Shown here in pieces: positions 18,331-27,261 of a stretch of 64,000 bases of DNA. Under the pieces are notes generated by a model. It searched no databases, was not told the DNA's origin, and saw only the letters and a list, made by a program, of their open reading frames with translations. Location of the stretch: assembly GCF_018408855.1 (NCBI RefSeq), contig NZ_AP024322.1, positions 186,001-250,000 of the forward strand, read 5' to 3'. The position numbers and the translations under genes are program-made. Origin of the DNA: Caballeronia sp. NK8 (lineage in GTDB: Bacteria; Pseudomonadota; Gammaproteobacteria; Burkholderiales; Burkholderiaceae). Numbering within the stretch: position 1 is the stretch's first letter; every line of letters begins with the position of its first letter.

Positions 18331-18773
18331 CGCCACGCCTCGAACGTCACGATTGCCACCGTATTAGAGAGATTCAGGCTGCGATTGCCGGGACGCATCG
18401 GCAGGCGCACGCGCTGTGCGGTCGGGAAATGTTCCAGCAACTCCGGCGCAAGCCCGCGCGTCTCCGCGCCGAACACGAACCAGTCGCCGGGCTGGAACGC
18501 GTGATCGAAGAACGGCGTCGAGCCGCGTGTCGTGAACGCGAACATGCGCGCGGCATCCGGCGCTTCCTTCGCGATGAAGGCATCCCAGTTCGCATGCACG
18601 TTCATTTCGGCGTACTCGTGATAGTCGAGGCCGGCGCGCCGCAGCTTCGCGTCGTCGAGGGGGAAGCCGAGCGGCTCGATCAGATGCAGCCGCGCACCCG
18701 TGTTCGCGCACAGGCGGATCACGTTGCCGGTGTTGGGCGGAATTTCTGGTTCGACGAGTACGACGTTGAACAT
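18303..18773 (-). CDS. trmL: tRNA (cytidine(34)-2'-O)-methyltransferase
   Basis: A 156-residue SPOUT methyltransferase beginning [22 protein letters not shown]. The C-terminal trefoil-knot signatures LVFGxET-like [10 protein letters not shown] and [18 protein letters not shown] [19 protein letters not shown] are present. TrmL methylates the 2'-O of the wobble base in tRNA-Leu isoacceptors. The ATG at 18773 was chosen because homologs start there; a longer frame runs back into comF. It is downstream of comF. Confidence 0.95.
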   Translation of the reverse strand: MFNVVLVEPEIPPNTGNVIRLCANTGARLHLIEPLGFPLDDAKLRRAGLDYHEYAEMNVHANWDAFIAKEAPDAARMFAFTTRGSTPFFDHAFQPGDWFVFGAETRGLAPELLEHFPTAQRVRLPMRPGNRSLNLSNTVAIVTFEAWRQAGFEGGA

Positions 18774-18796
18774 GGATTGCTTGAAAAGTAGGTTGA

Positions 18797-19582
18797 TCAG
18801 TCTTTCGGCGTACGCAGCGCCACGAAATTCGTGACGCGCCGTGCGCCGGAGAGCTTGAGGGTTCGCGCGAGGGCGTCGAGCGTCGCGCCGGAGGTCATCA
18901 CATCGTCGACGACGCCGACATGTTTGCCGCGCACGTCGCCCGAGATGGCGAACGCGCTCGCGACATTGCGGCGGCGCGTTTCCTGATCGAGCCGCGATTG
19001 CGCCGACGTATGCCGCGCGCGCGTAACGATCGATGCATCGCCACGCACGCCCATCCTGCGCGCAAGCGGGCGTGCGATGGCCCACGCCTGGTTGTAGCCG
19101 CGCGCAATGAGCCGCGCACGCGAAAGCGGCACCGGCACGATCACGTCCGGCTCGGGCAGGTCGCTGTTCTCGAACGCCGCATGCAAATGCCGCGCGAATG
19201 TCTCGCCCGCGGCCAGTCGCGCGCGGAATTTCAATTCGACCGCAAGTGTATCGAGCGGCGCGCGATAGTCGGCGAGCGCGAGGGTATCGTTGAACGCGGG
19301 CGGCGACTCAAGACATGCGGCGCAATGCACGCGCAAATCTTCGCGCTCGCGTCTCATGAGCGATGCCGCCAAAGGCAGCGCGCACGTCGCGCAGCGCAAG
19401 CGCGGCTCGTTCCAGTACTGCGCGTCGCAGGCGTCGCACAATAGTTCTTGCGACAAATTGCCGCATAACGCGCACTGGCCCGGCAGCGCATGACCGGCCA
19501 GCCGTTTCAGCGCCGACGCGATTCCGCGAGCGCGCACTGCCATGGGCGTTCGGAATGGAAGACAAAAGCGACGGGCGTTCAT
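18797..19582 (-). CDS. ComF family phosphoribosyltransferase-like protein
   Basis: About 261 residues from the chosen ATG at 19582 (alternatives at 19630 and 19543). N-terminal zinc-binding cysteine pairs (QCALCGN, LLCDACD, RCATCALP, HCAACLE) are followed by a PRTase-like domain with VPVPLSRARLIARGYNQA and the PRPP-loop-like VDDVMTSGATLDAL. ComF supports DNA uptake in naturally competent bacteria; with comM in the same window this hints at competence, but both families are also widespread in species not known to take up DNA. Divergent from the BioC-like gene. Confidence 0.88.
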   Translation of the reverse strand: MNARRFCLPFRTPMAVRARGIASALKRLAGHALPGQCALCGNLSQELLCDACDAQYWNEPRLRCATCALPLAASLMRREREDLRVHCAACLESPPAFNDTLALADYRAPLDTLAVELKFRARLAAGETFARHLHAAFENSDLPEPDVIVPVPLSRARLIARGYNQAWAIARPLARRMGVRGDASIVTRARHTSAQSRLDQETRRRNVASAFAISGDVRGKHVGVVDDVMTSGATLDALARTLKLSGARRVTNFVALRTPKD

Positions 19583-19731
19583 GACGGCGAGATCGGAAAA
19601 ATGGCGGCTCGAAGCGCTAAACACGCGCATTCGTTGCGCCTCAGCGCGCGTTTATGCCTCGTATCAGCACTTCGCATGGGTTGTTTTCGAGACGACCGAG
19701 TATACTTCGCACTCTCCGCGAAAAGATCGAC

Positions 19732-20712
19732 ATGTCCCCGACACCCCCCAAAACTAGCCGTCCGGCCTATGATCCGCGCCACTTGCGCGAGATCTTCGAC
19801 GGTCGCGCCGCCAGCTTCGACGAGGTCGCGTTCCTGCCGCGCGAAATCGCGCAGCGCATGCGCGAGCGGCTCGAATACATCAAGGTTGCGCCGATGCGCG
19901 TCCTCGATGCGGCGTGCGGCGTCGGTGCGGACCTGAGCGGTCTGCGGGAACGCTTTGCAGAGGCGTCGGTGACCGGTGTCGATATTTCGTCCGCGATGCT
20001 CGCGCGCGCCCGCGCCGCCGAAGCCGCGGACGCCGACAACAGCGCGGGCTGGCGCCGTTTTCTCCCGTCGACGCTCGCTAAGGCGTTCGGCGCGCGTGGC
20101 CCGCAACTCGCGCAGGCGGACTTTTCCGCGCTGCCGTTCGCCGCGGGCGCGTTCGAATTGTTGTGGTCGAATCTCGCGTTGCACTGGCATTCGCGTCCCG
20201 ACCTCGTTTTCCCTGAGTGGCAGCGCGTGCTGAAGGTGAACGGTCTGCTGATGTTCAGCACCTTCGGCCCCGATACCTTGCGCGAGCTCAGGGCCGCGTA
20301 CCGCGAAGCCGAGCGCACGCTCGGACTCATGCCCGAACCGCACGCGATCGACTTCGTCGACATGCACGATCTCGGCGACATGCTCGTGGAAAGCGGCTTC
20401 GAAATTCCGGTGATGGATCAGGAAGTCCTGACCATCACATACAAGTCTCCCGAGACGCTGTTCGCCGACGTGACGCGCTGGGGCGCGTATCCGTTCGAGC
20501 GCGCGTTCGAGGCGGGCCGTGCGGACGCTAAAGCCTTACGCGGCGCGGTGCACGGCGCACTGGAAGCGCTGCGCCGCGACGACGGCACGATTCCGCTGAC
20601 TTTCGAAGTGATCTACGGCCACGCATGGAAGGCGGTGCCGCGCATGACAGTCGAAGGACACGGCATCGTGCGTCTGGAAGACATCGGACGGGGCTCGAAA
20701 CCGAAACGGTGA
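19732..20712 (+). CDS. SAM-dependent methyltransferase, BioC-like
   Basis: A 326-residue class I methyltransferase. The SAM-binding motif I is VLDAACGVGADLSGL near residue 60, followed by motif II VTGVDIS and motif IV LLWSNLALHWH. The WSNLALHWxxRPD and TFGPDTLRELR motifs are characteristic of BioC, the malonyl-ACP O-methyltransferase that starts pimelate synthesis for biotin. No other bio gene is nearby, so BioC is the best but not certain assignment. The ATG at 19732 fits; divergent from comF. Confidence 0.8.
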   Translation: MSPTPPKTSRPAYDPRHLREIFDGRAASFDEVAFLPREIAQRMRERLEYIKVAPMRVLDAACGVGADLSGLRERFAEASVTGVDISSAMLARARAAEAADADNSAGWRRFLPSTLAKAFGARGPQLAQADFSALPFAAGAFELLWSNLALHWHSRPDLVFPEWQRVLKVNGLLMFSTFGPDTLRELRAAYREAERTLGLMPEPHAIDFVDMHDLGDMLVESGFEIPVMDQEVLTITYKSPETLFADVTRWGAYPFERAFEAGRADAKALRGAVHGALEALRRDDGTIPLTFEVIYGHAWKAVPRMTVEGHGIVRLEDIGRGSKPKR

Positions 20713-20829
20713 ATCGGTAAAGAGGGCGGATGTTATGTCTGAAATTTGCGTGGAAAAAGCGCGCAAAAAGGTGCGTCAAAAAGGCGCAGAAGCTTGTGGC
20801 GCTTGGCTTTGCGAGGTTACGACCCTTGC

Positions 20830-20858
20830 TTGTGGATGCCTCTCAAGACGCCTATAAT
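20830..20858 (+). promoter_or_regulatory. Candidate sigma-70 promoter of the cytochrome oxidase locus
   Basis: TTGTGG (20830-20835), a 17-base spacer and TATAAT (20853-20858) lie about 87 bases upstream of the DUF2244 gene. The rest of the 20713-20944 gap shows no gene. Confidence 0.6.
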
Positions 20859-20944
20859 GCGTCAGTTTGTCGCCCGGGCAGACACAAATTTGGGCGAAAT
20901 CCGAGCAAAAGTATGTGAATGCGTGCGGATCGATGGAGGCAGCG

Positions 20945-21418
20945 ATGCAAGCCAGCCAGACGCTGACGGATTCCGAGCCGGTCATCAAGGACTGGCTGAT
21001 GAAGCGAAACTGCTCGGTATCGCCGCGGCAGTTCGTGGGTTTCTATCTGTCGCTTGCGTTGATTTCGCTGGCAATCGCAACGTCGCTGTTCCTGAACGGC
21101 GCCTGGCTGGTGCTGCCGTTCACCGGAGTCGAGTTGGCGGTCGTGGGTGTCGCGTTCGTGATTTACGCGCGCCATGCCGTCGACTACGAGCGAATCCGGT
21201 TGTATCAAAACCGGTTGTTGATCGAACAGATGAACGCCGAAGTGCTGACGCAGTTCGAGTTCAACCCGCGCTGGGTGCGGGTCGAAGCGGGCGCGACACC
21301 GAGAGAGCCGCTCACGATCGTATCGCGCGGTCAATCGGTGAAAATCGGACAACACCTTGCACAGCATCGTCGCAAACAATTTGCTGCCGAGTTACAGGCG
21401 TCGCTGCGACGCCTCTGA
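20945..21418 (+). CDS. DUF2244 domain membrane protein
   Basis: A 157-residue protein with two closely spaced membrane helices (about residues 28-48 and 54-74: FVGFYLSLALISLAIATSLF and LVLPFTGVELAVVGVAFVIY) followed by a soluble C-terminal part containing ERIRLYQNRLLIEQ, the DUF2244 signature. The ATG at 20945 is chosen because GGAGG lies five bases upstream; ATGs at 20867 and 20933 are in frame. Its position directly before coxB is conserved in Burkholderia and suggests an oxidase-related role, but the function is unknown. Confidence 0.85.
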   Translation: MQASQTLTDSEPVIKDWLMKRNCSVSPRQFVGFYLSLALISLAIATSLFLNGAWLVLPFTGVELAVVGVAFVIYARHAVDYERIRLYQNRLLIEQMNAEVLTQFEFNPRWVRVEAGATPREPLTIVSRGQSVKIGQHLAQHRRKQFAAELQASLRRL

Positions 21419-21462
21419 GAGGAGCCGGCAGGCGCGAGATGCCACGGGGGTCGAGGGTTTGA

Positions 21463-23088
21463 ATGGAAAATTTGGGTAAGGATGCTATGAAAACAATCAA
21501 GCGAGCCCTCTCGGGCGTGCTGGCGGCAGGCGCACTGCTCACCGCCGGCGCTGCCCTGGCGGTCGAAAACAGTCCAGGCGGTCCCGCTGTCAACGAGATC
21601 AACTTCCAGCCGCCCGTGACGAAGATCGCCGAGGAGCTCTACGGCCTCCATATCTTCATGCTCATCATCTGTACCGTCATCTTCATTGGCGTGTTCGGGG
21701 TGATGTTCTATTCGATGTTCATGCATCGCAAGTCGAAAGGCTTCAAGCCGGCCAACTTCCACGAAAGCACCACCGTCGAAATCATCTGGACGATCGCGCC
21801 ATTCGTCATCGTCATTCTGATGGCGCTGCCGGCGACCAAGGCCGTCGTCGCGATGAAGGACACCTCCAACGCCGATCTCACCGTCAAGGTCACCGGCTAT
21901 CAGTGGAAGTGGGGCTACGACTACGTGAAGGGGCCGGGCGAGGGCATCAACTTCCTCTCCACGCTCTCCACGCCGCGCAGCGAAGTGAACGGCCAGAAGC
22001 CGATCTCGACGCTGTATCTGCAGGAAGTCGACAACCCGCTCGTCGTGCCGGTCGACAAGAAGATCCGCGTGATCACCACAGCCAATGACGTCGTGCACTC
22101 GTGGTACGTCCCGGCGTTCGGCGTGAAGCAGGATGCGATTCCGGGCTTCGTGCGCGACACCTGGTTCAAGGCCGAGAAGGTGGGCACGTACCGCGGCTTC
22201 TGTACGGAACTGTGCGGCAAGGAGCACGCGTACATGCCGGTGGTCGTCGAAGTGGTGTCGGCTGACGATTACGCGAAGTGGGTCGACGCGCAAAAGAAGA
22301 AGATGGCCGCAGGCACTGACGATCCTCTCAAGACCTACACGAAGGATGAACTGATGGCGCGCGGCCAGCAGGTCTACACGTCGAACTGCGCGGTCTGCCA
22401 CCAGCCGACCGGCAAGGGCGCGGGCCAGTTCCCGGCGCTCGACGGCTCGAAGATCGCGCAGGGCTCGATCGCCGACCATCTGAATATCGTGCTGCACGGC
22501 AAGGCCGCGATGCCGCCGTGGCAAGGCGTGCTGAACGACGTCGAGATCGCATCGGTCGTCACGTTCGAGCGTAATAGCTGGAGCAATCACACGGGCGATC
22601 TGCTGCAACCGAAGCAGGTGATCGACGCCAAGGCGGGCAAGATGCCCGAGGGCGGCGGCACTGCGGCGGCGGCACCGGCTCCCGCGGCGGCGAGCGCAGC
22701 GCCCGCGGCAGCCGAGGCGAGCGCGCCTGCAGCAGCGTCGGGCGCCGACGCAGGCAGCGCGGCGCAAGCCGCCGGCCTGCCCGCCAGCATCTATTTCGAG
22801 ACGGGCAAGGACACGCTGCCCGCCGACGCGAAAAGCGCGGTGGAAGCCGCCGCTGCCTATGCCAAGGCGCATCCGGACGCGAAGCTCTCGCTGTCCGGCT
22901 TCACGGATGCGACCGGCGGCGCCGACCTGAACGCAGAACTCGCCAAGAAACGCGCGCAAGCGGTCCGCGACGCGTTGAAGGCAGCGGGTGTGCCGGAAGA
23001 GCGCATTGTGTTGAAGAAACCGGAAACCATCACGGGCGGCGCTGACAAGAAGGAAGCCCGTCGCGTCGAAATCAGTCCGGCTGCTTGA
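21463..23088 (+). CDS. coxB: Cytochrome c oxidase subunit II with fused cytochrome c and OmpA-like domains
   Basis: A 541-residue fusion (533 if it starts at ATG 21487, which also has a good SD). It has a signal peptide to about residue 33, two membrane helices (about 60-82 and 103-125) and a cupredoxin domain with the CuA ligands (His in DVVHSWYVPAFG, and GFCTELCGKEHAYM near 247-258). Next come a class I cytochrome c domain with CAVCH near 309-313 and the Met ligand in AAMPPW, and an Ala-rich linker (about 393-440). The end is an OmpA-like domain (IYFETGKDTL to KKEARRVEIS). It takes electrons from cytochrome c for the aa3/caa3 oxidase. Next gene: ctaD. Confidence 0.95.
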   Translation: MENLGKDAMKTIKRALSGVLAAGALLTAGAALAVENSPGGPAVNEINFQPPVTKIAEELYGLHIFMLIICTVIFIGVFGVMFYSMFMHRKSKGFKPANFHESTTVEIIWTIAPFVIVILMALPATKAVVAMKDTSNADLTVKVTGYQWKWGYDYVKGPGEGINFLSTLSTPRSEVNGQKPISTLYLQEVDNPLVVPVDKKIRVITTANDVVHSWYVPAFGVKQDAIPGFVRDTWFKAEKVGTYRGFCTELCGKEHAYMPVVVEVVSADDYAKWVDAQKKKMAAGTDDPLKTYTKDELMARGQQVYTSNCAVCHQPTGKGAGQFPALDGSKIAQGSIADHLNIVLHGKAAMPPWQGVLNDVEIASVVTFERNSWSNHTGDLLQPKQVIDAKAGKMPEGGGTAAAAPAPAAASAAPAAAEASAPAAASGADAGSAAQAAGLPASIYFETGKDTLPADAKSAVEAAAAYAKAHPDAKLSLSGFTDATGGADLNAELAKKRAQAVRDALKAAGVPEERIVLKKPETITGGADKKEARRVEISPAA

Positions 23089-23182
23089 CGTGCCGAGCGT
23101 GCGTCTTCCTTCGCTGCGAGGCAACGGAAGACCACGCGTCATTGCCAAGTGCCCCGAGTATTCGCTTTAGGAGATGATTGTC

Positions 23183-24793
23183 ATGTCTAGCATCGGACAC
23201 GATGTAGGCGCAGGTCACGACCACGCGCATGACCACGCGCACGAGACGCCGCATGGCTGGCGCCGGTGGCTCTTCGCCACCAACCACAAGGACATCGGTA
23301 CGCTGTACCTGCTGTTCTCCTTCATCATGTTCCTCTCCGGAGGCGTGATGGCGCTCGGCATCCGTGCCGAGCTGTTCGAGCCGGGCCTGCAGATCATGCG
23401 CCCCGAGTTCTTCAATCAGCTGACCACCATGCACGGCCTCATCATGGTGTTCGGCGCGATCATGCCGGCGTTCGTCGGTTTCGCGAACTGGATGGTGCCG
23501 CTGCAGATCGGCGCATCGGACATGGCGTTCGCGCGGATGAACAACTTCAGCTTCTGGCTGCTGCCGGCCGCTGCCGTCCTGCTCGTCGGCTCGTTCTTCG
23601 CGCCGGGCGGCGCCACCGCCGCGGGCTGGACGCTCTACGCGCCGCTCTCCACGCAGATGGGCCCGGGCATGGACTTCGCGATTTTCGCGGTCCACATCAT
23701 GGGTGCGTCGTCGATCATGGGCGGCATCAACATCGTCGTGACGATTCTGAACATGCGCGCGCCGGGCATGACGCTCATGAAGATGCCGATGTTCGCGTGG
23801 ACGTGGCTCATCACCGCGTACCTGCTGATCGCCGTGATGCCGGTTCTGGCGGGCGCGATCACGATGGTGCTGTTCGACCGTCACTTCGGCACGTCGTTCT
23901 TCAACGCGGCGGGCGGCGGCGATCCGGTGATGTACCAGCACATCTTCTGGTTCTTCGGTCACCCCGAGGTGTACATCATGATCTTGCCGGCGTTCGGGAT
24001 CGTGTCGCAGGTGATTCCGGCGTTCTCGCGCAAGCCGCTGTTCGGCTATAGCTCGATGGTGTACGCAACCGCATCGATCGCGATTCTCTCGTTCATGGTG
24101 TGGGCGCACCACATGTTCGCGACCGGCATGCCGGTGACGGGCCAGTTGTTCTTCATGTACGCGACCATGCTGATCGCGGTCCCGACGGGCGTGAAGGTGT
24201 TCAACTGGGTGGCGACGATGTGGCGCGGCGCGCTCTCCTTCGAAACCCCGATGCTCTTCGCGATCGGCTTCCTGTTCGTGTTCACGATGGGCGGCTTCAC
24301 GGGCCTGATCCTCTCGATGGCGCCGCTCGACATCCAGATGCACGGCACCTATTACGTGGTGGCGCACTTCCACTACGTGCTGGTGGCAGGATCGCTCTTC
24401 GCACTGTTCTCGGGCTGGTACTACTGGGCGCCGAAGTGGACGGGCTGGATGTACAACGAAATGCGCGGGAAGATTCACTTCTGGGCGTCGATGATCTTCT
24501 TCAACATCACGTTCTTCCCGATGCACTTCCTGGGTCTCGCGGGCATGCCGCGCCGTTATGCGGACTACCCGGCGCAGTTCACCGATTTCAACCAGGTCGC
24601 GACCATCGGCGCATTCGGCTTCGGCCTCGCGCAGGTCTACTTCCTGTTCGCGGTCGCGCTGCCGGCGTATCGCGGCGGCGGCGAACTCGAAAAGGCGTCC
24701 GACAAGCCGTGGGATGGCGCGGAAGGCCTCGAATGGACCGTGCCGAGTCCGGCGCCGTTCCATACGTTCGAGCATCCGCCGACGGTTGAATAA
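23183..24793 (+). CDS. ctaD: Cytochrome c oxidase subunit I
   Basis: A 536-residue heme-copper oxidase subunit I. A His/Asp-rich N-terminus (HDVGAGHDHAHDHAH) precedes the 12-helix core starting at RRWLFATNHKDIGTLYLLF. Seen are the CuB histidine and cross-linked tyrosine region FFGHPEVYIM, the HHMF pair in VWAHHMFATG, and the heme-ligand region HGTYYVVAHFHYVL. It reduces O2 and pumps protons in the inner membrane. ATG 23183 is preferred over ATG 23174 because AGGAG (23169-23173) touches the latter and has proper spacing only to 23183. Confidence 0.97.
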   Translation: MSSIGHDVGAGHDHAHDHAHETPHGWRRWLFATNHKDIGTLYLLFSFIMFLSGGVMALGIRAELFEPGLQIMRPEFFNQLTTMHGLIMVFGAIMPAFVGFANWMVPLQIGASDMAFARMNNFSFWLLPAAAVLLVGSFFAPGGATAAGWTLYAPLSTQMGPGMDFAIFAVHIMGASSIMGGINIVVTILNMRAPGMTLMKMPMFAWTWLITAYLLIAVMPVLAGAITMVLFDRHFGTSFFNAAGGGDPVMYQHIFWFFGHPEVYIMILPAFGIVSQVIPAFSRKPLFGYSSMVYATASIAILSFMVWAHHMFATGMPVTGQLFFMYATMLIAVPTGVKVFNWVATMWRGALSFETPMLFAIGFLFVFTMGGFTGLILSMAPLDIQMHGTYYVVAHFHYVLVAGSLFALFSGWYYWAPKWTGWMYNEMRGKIHFWASMIFFNITFFPMHFLGLAGMPRRYADYPAQFTDFNQVATIGAFGFGLAQVYFLFAVALPAYRGGGELEKASDKPWDGAEGLEWTVPSPAPFHTFEHPPTVE

Positions 24794-24856
24794 GCAGTTT
24801 GTCCGGTTCGCGGGGCTTCCCCAGGGATGTCCCGCGAACGAAAAAGTCAGGAAAGC

Positions 24857-24997
24857 ATGGCCCCGAATCCACAAAAAAGACGCACGCCCGAGGAAATCCG
24901 CGCGGGCAACAAGCGGCTCGGTTTGATCATGATGTTGATTGCCGCCGTCTTCTTTCTGGGTATCGTCGTCAGGCAATACCTGTTGTCGCGAGGGTAG
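24857..24997 (+). CDS. Cytochrome oxidase small assembly protein
   Basis: A 46-residue membrane protein translated directly from the sequence: it starts MAPNPQKRRTPEEIRAGNKR and has one hydrophobic helix (about residues 22-38, containing LIMMLIAAVFFLGIVV) and a short basic end. A small single-helix protein of this type sits between subunit I and CtaG in many Burkholderiales and is annotated as an oxidase assembly factor. An AGGAA SD precedes the ATG, and ctaG follows 9 bases later, so it is clearly inside the operon. Confidence 0.88.
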   Translation: MAPNPQKRRTPEEIRAGNKRLGLIMMLIAAVFFLGIVVRQYLLSRG

Positions 24998-25006
24998 GAA
25001 AGCAAC

Positions 25007-25579
25007 GTGTCCACTCAGCAGGAAAATTCGCACGTCGACCGGTCGTTCAACCGGTCGATGCTGATCAAGCTCTTTGTCGTGGCCGCGCTGATGTTCGGCT
25101 TCGGCTTCGCGCTCGTGCCGATGTACAAGGCGATCTGCGAGATCACCGGCATCAACAATCTCGTGCAGCGCGATGTCGGCGCGCGCGAGGCGAAGAACAC
25201 GCAAGTCGACATGAGCCGCACGATCTCGATCGAATTCGACGCGAACGCGCGCGGCCCGTTGCAGTTCAAGCCGGAGCAGCACAGTCTCGACCTGCACCCC
25301 GGTGAAGTCATGACGGTGATGTACGAGGTGACCAACCAGCAGAATCGCACGGTGAACGCGCAGGCGATTCCGAGCTACGCGCCGAAGCAGGCCACCGAGT
25401 ATTTCCGGAAGATCGAATGCTTCTGTTTCACGCAGCAGACGCTGGCGCCGAACGAAACCAGGCGCATGCCGGTGGTGTTCGTCGTCGATCCGAAGCTGCC
25501 GAAGGATGTGAAGACGATCACGCTGTCCTACACCTTCTTCGAGCTGAACGCGCCGAAGTCGGTGGCGAAGGGTTCGTGA
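25007..25579 (+). CDS. ctaG: Cytochrome c oxidase assembly protein CtaG (COX11 type)
   Basis: A 190-residue protein starting at GTG 25007. One N-terminal membrane helix (about residues 20-40) is followed by a periplasmic immunoglobulin-like domain with the copper-binding motif ECFCFTQQ and the preceding conserved YFRKI segment. COX11 delivers copper to the CuB site of subunit I. It lies between the small assembly protein and the DUF2970 gene in the oxidase operon. Confidence 0.95.
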   Translation: MSTQQENSHVDRSFNRSMLIKLFVVAALMFGFGFALVPMYKAICEITGINNLVQRDVGAREAKNTQVDMSRTISIEFDANARGPLQFKPEQHSLDLHPGEVMTVMYEVTNQQNRTVNAQAIPSYAPKQATEYFRKIECFCFTQQTLAPNETRRMPVVFVVDPKLPKDVKTITLSYTFFELNAPKSVAKGS

Positions 25580-25584
25580 CGGCC

Positions 25585-25788
25585 ATGGGCGGGGGCTCGC
25601 CGAACAAGAGCGGTTTTCTCAGGCTCGTGAAGGCGGTGTTCTGGTCGTTTTTCGGCGTGCGCCGCCGCGCGGACCTCGAAAGCGATGCGGCGCAGTTGAA
25701 CCCGTTGCATCTGATCGCGGCGGGCGTCATCGGCGCGGTGCTGTTCATCGTCGTGTTGCTGCTGATCGTGCGCGCGGTAGTGGGATAG
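25585..25788 (+). CDS. DUF2970 domain small membrane protein
   Basis: A 67-residue protein beginning MGGGSPNKSGFLRLVKAVFWSFFGVRRR. A basic amphipathic N-terminus is followed by one strong membrane helix (about residues 43-65). This matches DUF2970 proteins placed between ctaG and ctaE in many Burkholderiales. Five bases separate it from ctaG. Function unknown; an oxidase assembly role is inferred from position only. Confidence 0.85.
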   Translation: MGGGSPNKSGFLRLVKAVFWSFFGVRRRADLESDAAQLNPLHLIAAGVIGAVLFIVVLLLIVRAVVG

Positions 25789-25872
25789 ACGAAAAACGCC
25801 GGGCGTGTCGTGGGTCGGACGCGCGGCGCCAAAAGAAAATTCAAGCAACTGGATCGAAGTGGAGAATCAACA

Positions 25873-26730
25873 ATGAGCGGTCAAAACGAGAGCCCGTACT
25901 ATTTCGTGCCGCATCCGTCGCGGCATCCGGTGATGGCTGCCACCGGCTTGCTGGTCATGCTGGCGTCGCTGGCATCGTGGATCAACGGCCATACCTTCGG
26001 GCCGGTCGGCACGTTCATCGGTCTGCTGTTCGTGTTGTTCGTGCTGTGGCACTGGTTCGGCGACGCGATCTCCGAATCCGAAGGCGGCATGTACGGCAAG
26101 CGCGTCGACGTGTCGTACCGCTGGAGCATGAGCTGGTTCATCTTCTCCGAGGTGATGTTCTTCGCGGCGTTCTTCGGCGCGCTCTTCTATGCGCGCGCCA
26201 TCGCGATGCATGAACTCGGCAGCCTCGATTACAAGCTGATCTGGCCGGACTTCGCCGCCGTGTGGCCGAACAACGGTCCCGCCGCGCTCGTGCCGCATTT
26301 CCGCGCGATGGTGCCGTGGCCCCTGCCGACCATCAATACCGCGCTGCTGCTGTCCTCCGGCGCGACGCTGACGGTGGCGCACCACGCGCTGCGCGAAGAT
26401 CATCGCAGGAAGGCGATCATCTGGCTGGGCGCGACCGTGCTGCTCGGCATCATCTTTCTGTTCTGCCAGGGCTACGAGTATTTCCACGCGTACAACGAAC
26501 TGAACCTGACGCTGTCGTCCGGCGTGTATGGCTCGACGTTCTTCCTGCTGACCGGTTTCCACGGTTTCCACGTGTTCCTGGGCGGCACGATGCTGGCCGT
26601 GGTGATGTTCCGCCTGATCCGCGGGCACTTCACGGCGGATCACCACTTCGCCTTCGAGGGCGCGGCCTGGTACTGGCACTTCGTCGACGTCGTGTGGCTG
26701 GGTCTGTACGTCGTCGTCTACTGGCTGTAA
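25873..26730 (+). CDS. ctaE: Cytochrome c oxidase subunit III
   Basis: A 285-residue protein with seven membrane helices. The N-terminus SPYYFVPHPSRHPVMAATGL, FSEVMFFAAFFGALF, and the C-terminal HFTADHHFAFEGAAWYWHFVDVVWLGLY are standard for subunit III. It stabilises the subunit I core and proton uptake. The ATG at 25873 is chosen by homology and an SD-like ggaga; an earlier in-frame start at 25810 adds an unrelated basic stretch. It is followed by a hairpin. Confidence 0.96.
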   Translation: MSGQNESPYYFVPHPSRHPVMAATGLLVMLASLASWINGHTFGPVGTFIGLLFVLFVLWHWFGDAISESEGGMYGKRVDVSYRWSMSWFIFSEVMFFAAFFGALFYARAIAMHELGSLDYKLIWPDFAAVWPNNGPAALVPHFRAMVPWPLPTINTALLLSSGATLTVAHHALREDHRRKAIIWLGATVLLGIIFLFCQGYEYFHAYNELNLTLSSGVYGSTFFLLTGFHGFHVFLGGTMLAVVMFRLIRGHFTADHHFAFEGAAWYWHFVDVVWLGLYVVVYWL

Positions 26731-26818
26731 GCGGACTATCGAAGCGGGCGGCCGCGATGCGCCGTCCGCGATGCAAGAGCGGCGGCGACGCCGGTCCGAG
26801 AGCAAAGAAGCAGTGATA

Positions 26819-26857
26819 AACACGCCGCCCTCGATGTCTCAAGGGGCGGCGTGTTCG
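26819..26857 (+). terminator. Hairpin after ctaE
   Basis: A 12-base perfect stem AACACGCCGCCC (26819-26830) pairs with GGGCGGCGTGTT (26844-26855) around a 13-base loop. The T-run is short, so termination may be partial. It lies between ctaE (plus) and the convergent DUF2909 gene. Confidence 0.7.
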
Positions 26858-26926
26858 TTTCAGGGACGTCGAGCAGCGCGCCGTGGCGCGACAATTCGTC
26901 TCGTAGGGAAGAACCCGCGCGGCGGG

Positions 26927-27136
26927 TTATCGTCCGAGCGGAATGCCCGTCGATTGAATCCAGCCCATCCAGTGCGCGAACAGGATGAAGAGGAAGAGGG
27001 AAATGGACAGCCCGACGCGCGCGGCGAGCGACCACACCATCCGCTTCGTCCTGCCCCGGTCGGTCATCATGAAGTAGAGCGCCGAGCCCAGGCTGCCGAT
27101 GATAAGGATGAATGCGATAGCAACGATGATGTGCAT
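26927..27136 (-). CDS. DUF2909 twin-transmembrane protein
   Basis: A 69-residue protein beginning MHIIVAIAFILIIGSLGSALYFMM, with two membrane helices (about residues 3-23 and 42-60) joined by a basic loop DRGRTKRMVWSL. This is the DUF2909 'twin transmembrane' family that often lies next to cytochrome oxidase genes. Here it is on the strand opposite to the oxidase genes and divergent from the SURF1 gene. Function unknown. Confidence 0.82.
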   Translation of the reverse strand: MHIIVAIAFILIIGSLGSALYFMMTDRGRTKRMVWSLAARVGLSISLFLFILFAHWMGWIQSTGIPLGR

Positions 27137-27261
27137 GAAACCAGCCAGCGTGTTTGCTCAGGAACCACAGTGAGCAAGTTTGATTTGAACTATCTCATTA
27201 TCTCACTCGATGGATCGCGCCGTGCAGCGCCGAATCGCATGCCGACAGTAAGGGTCGCGGC

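Noticed and set aside
23072..25297. 741-codon minus-strand frame across ctaD and ctaG
   Set aside because: It covers several well-supported genes on the other strand and is an artefact of codon bias.
26800..26926. Extra small gene between ctaE and the DUF2909 gene
   Set aside because: The space is filled by the hairpin and unconserved sequence; no start with SD gives a sensible protein.
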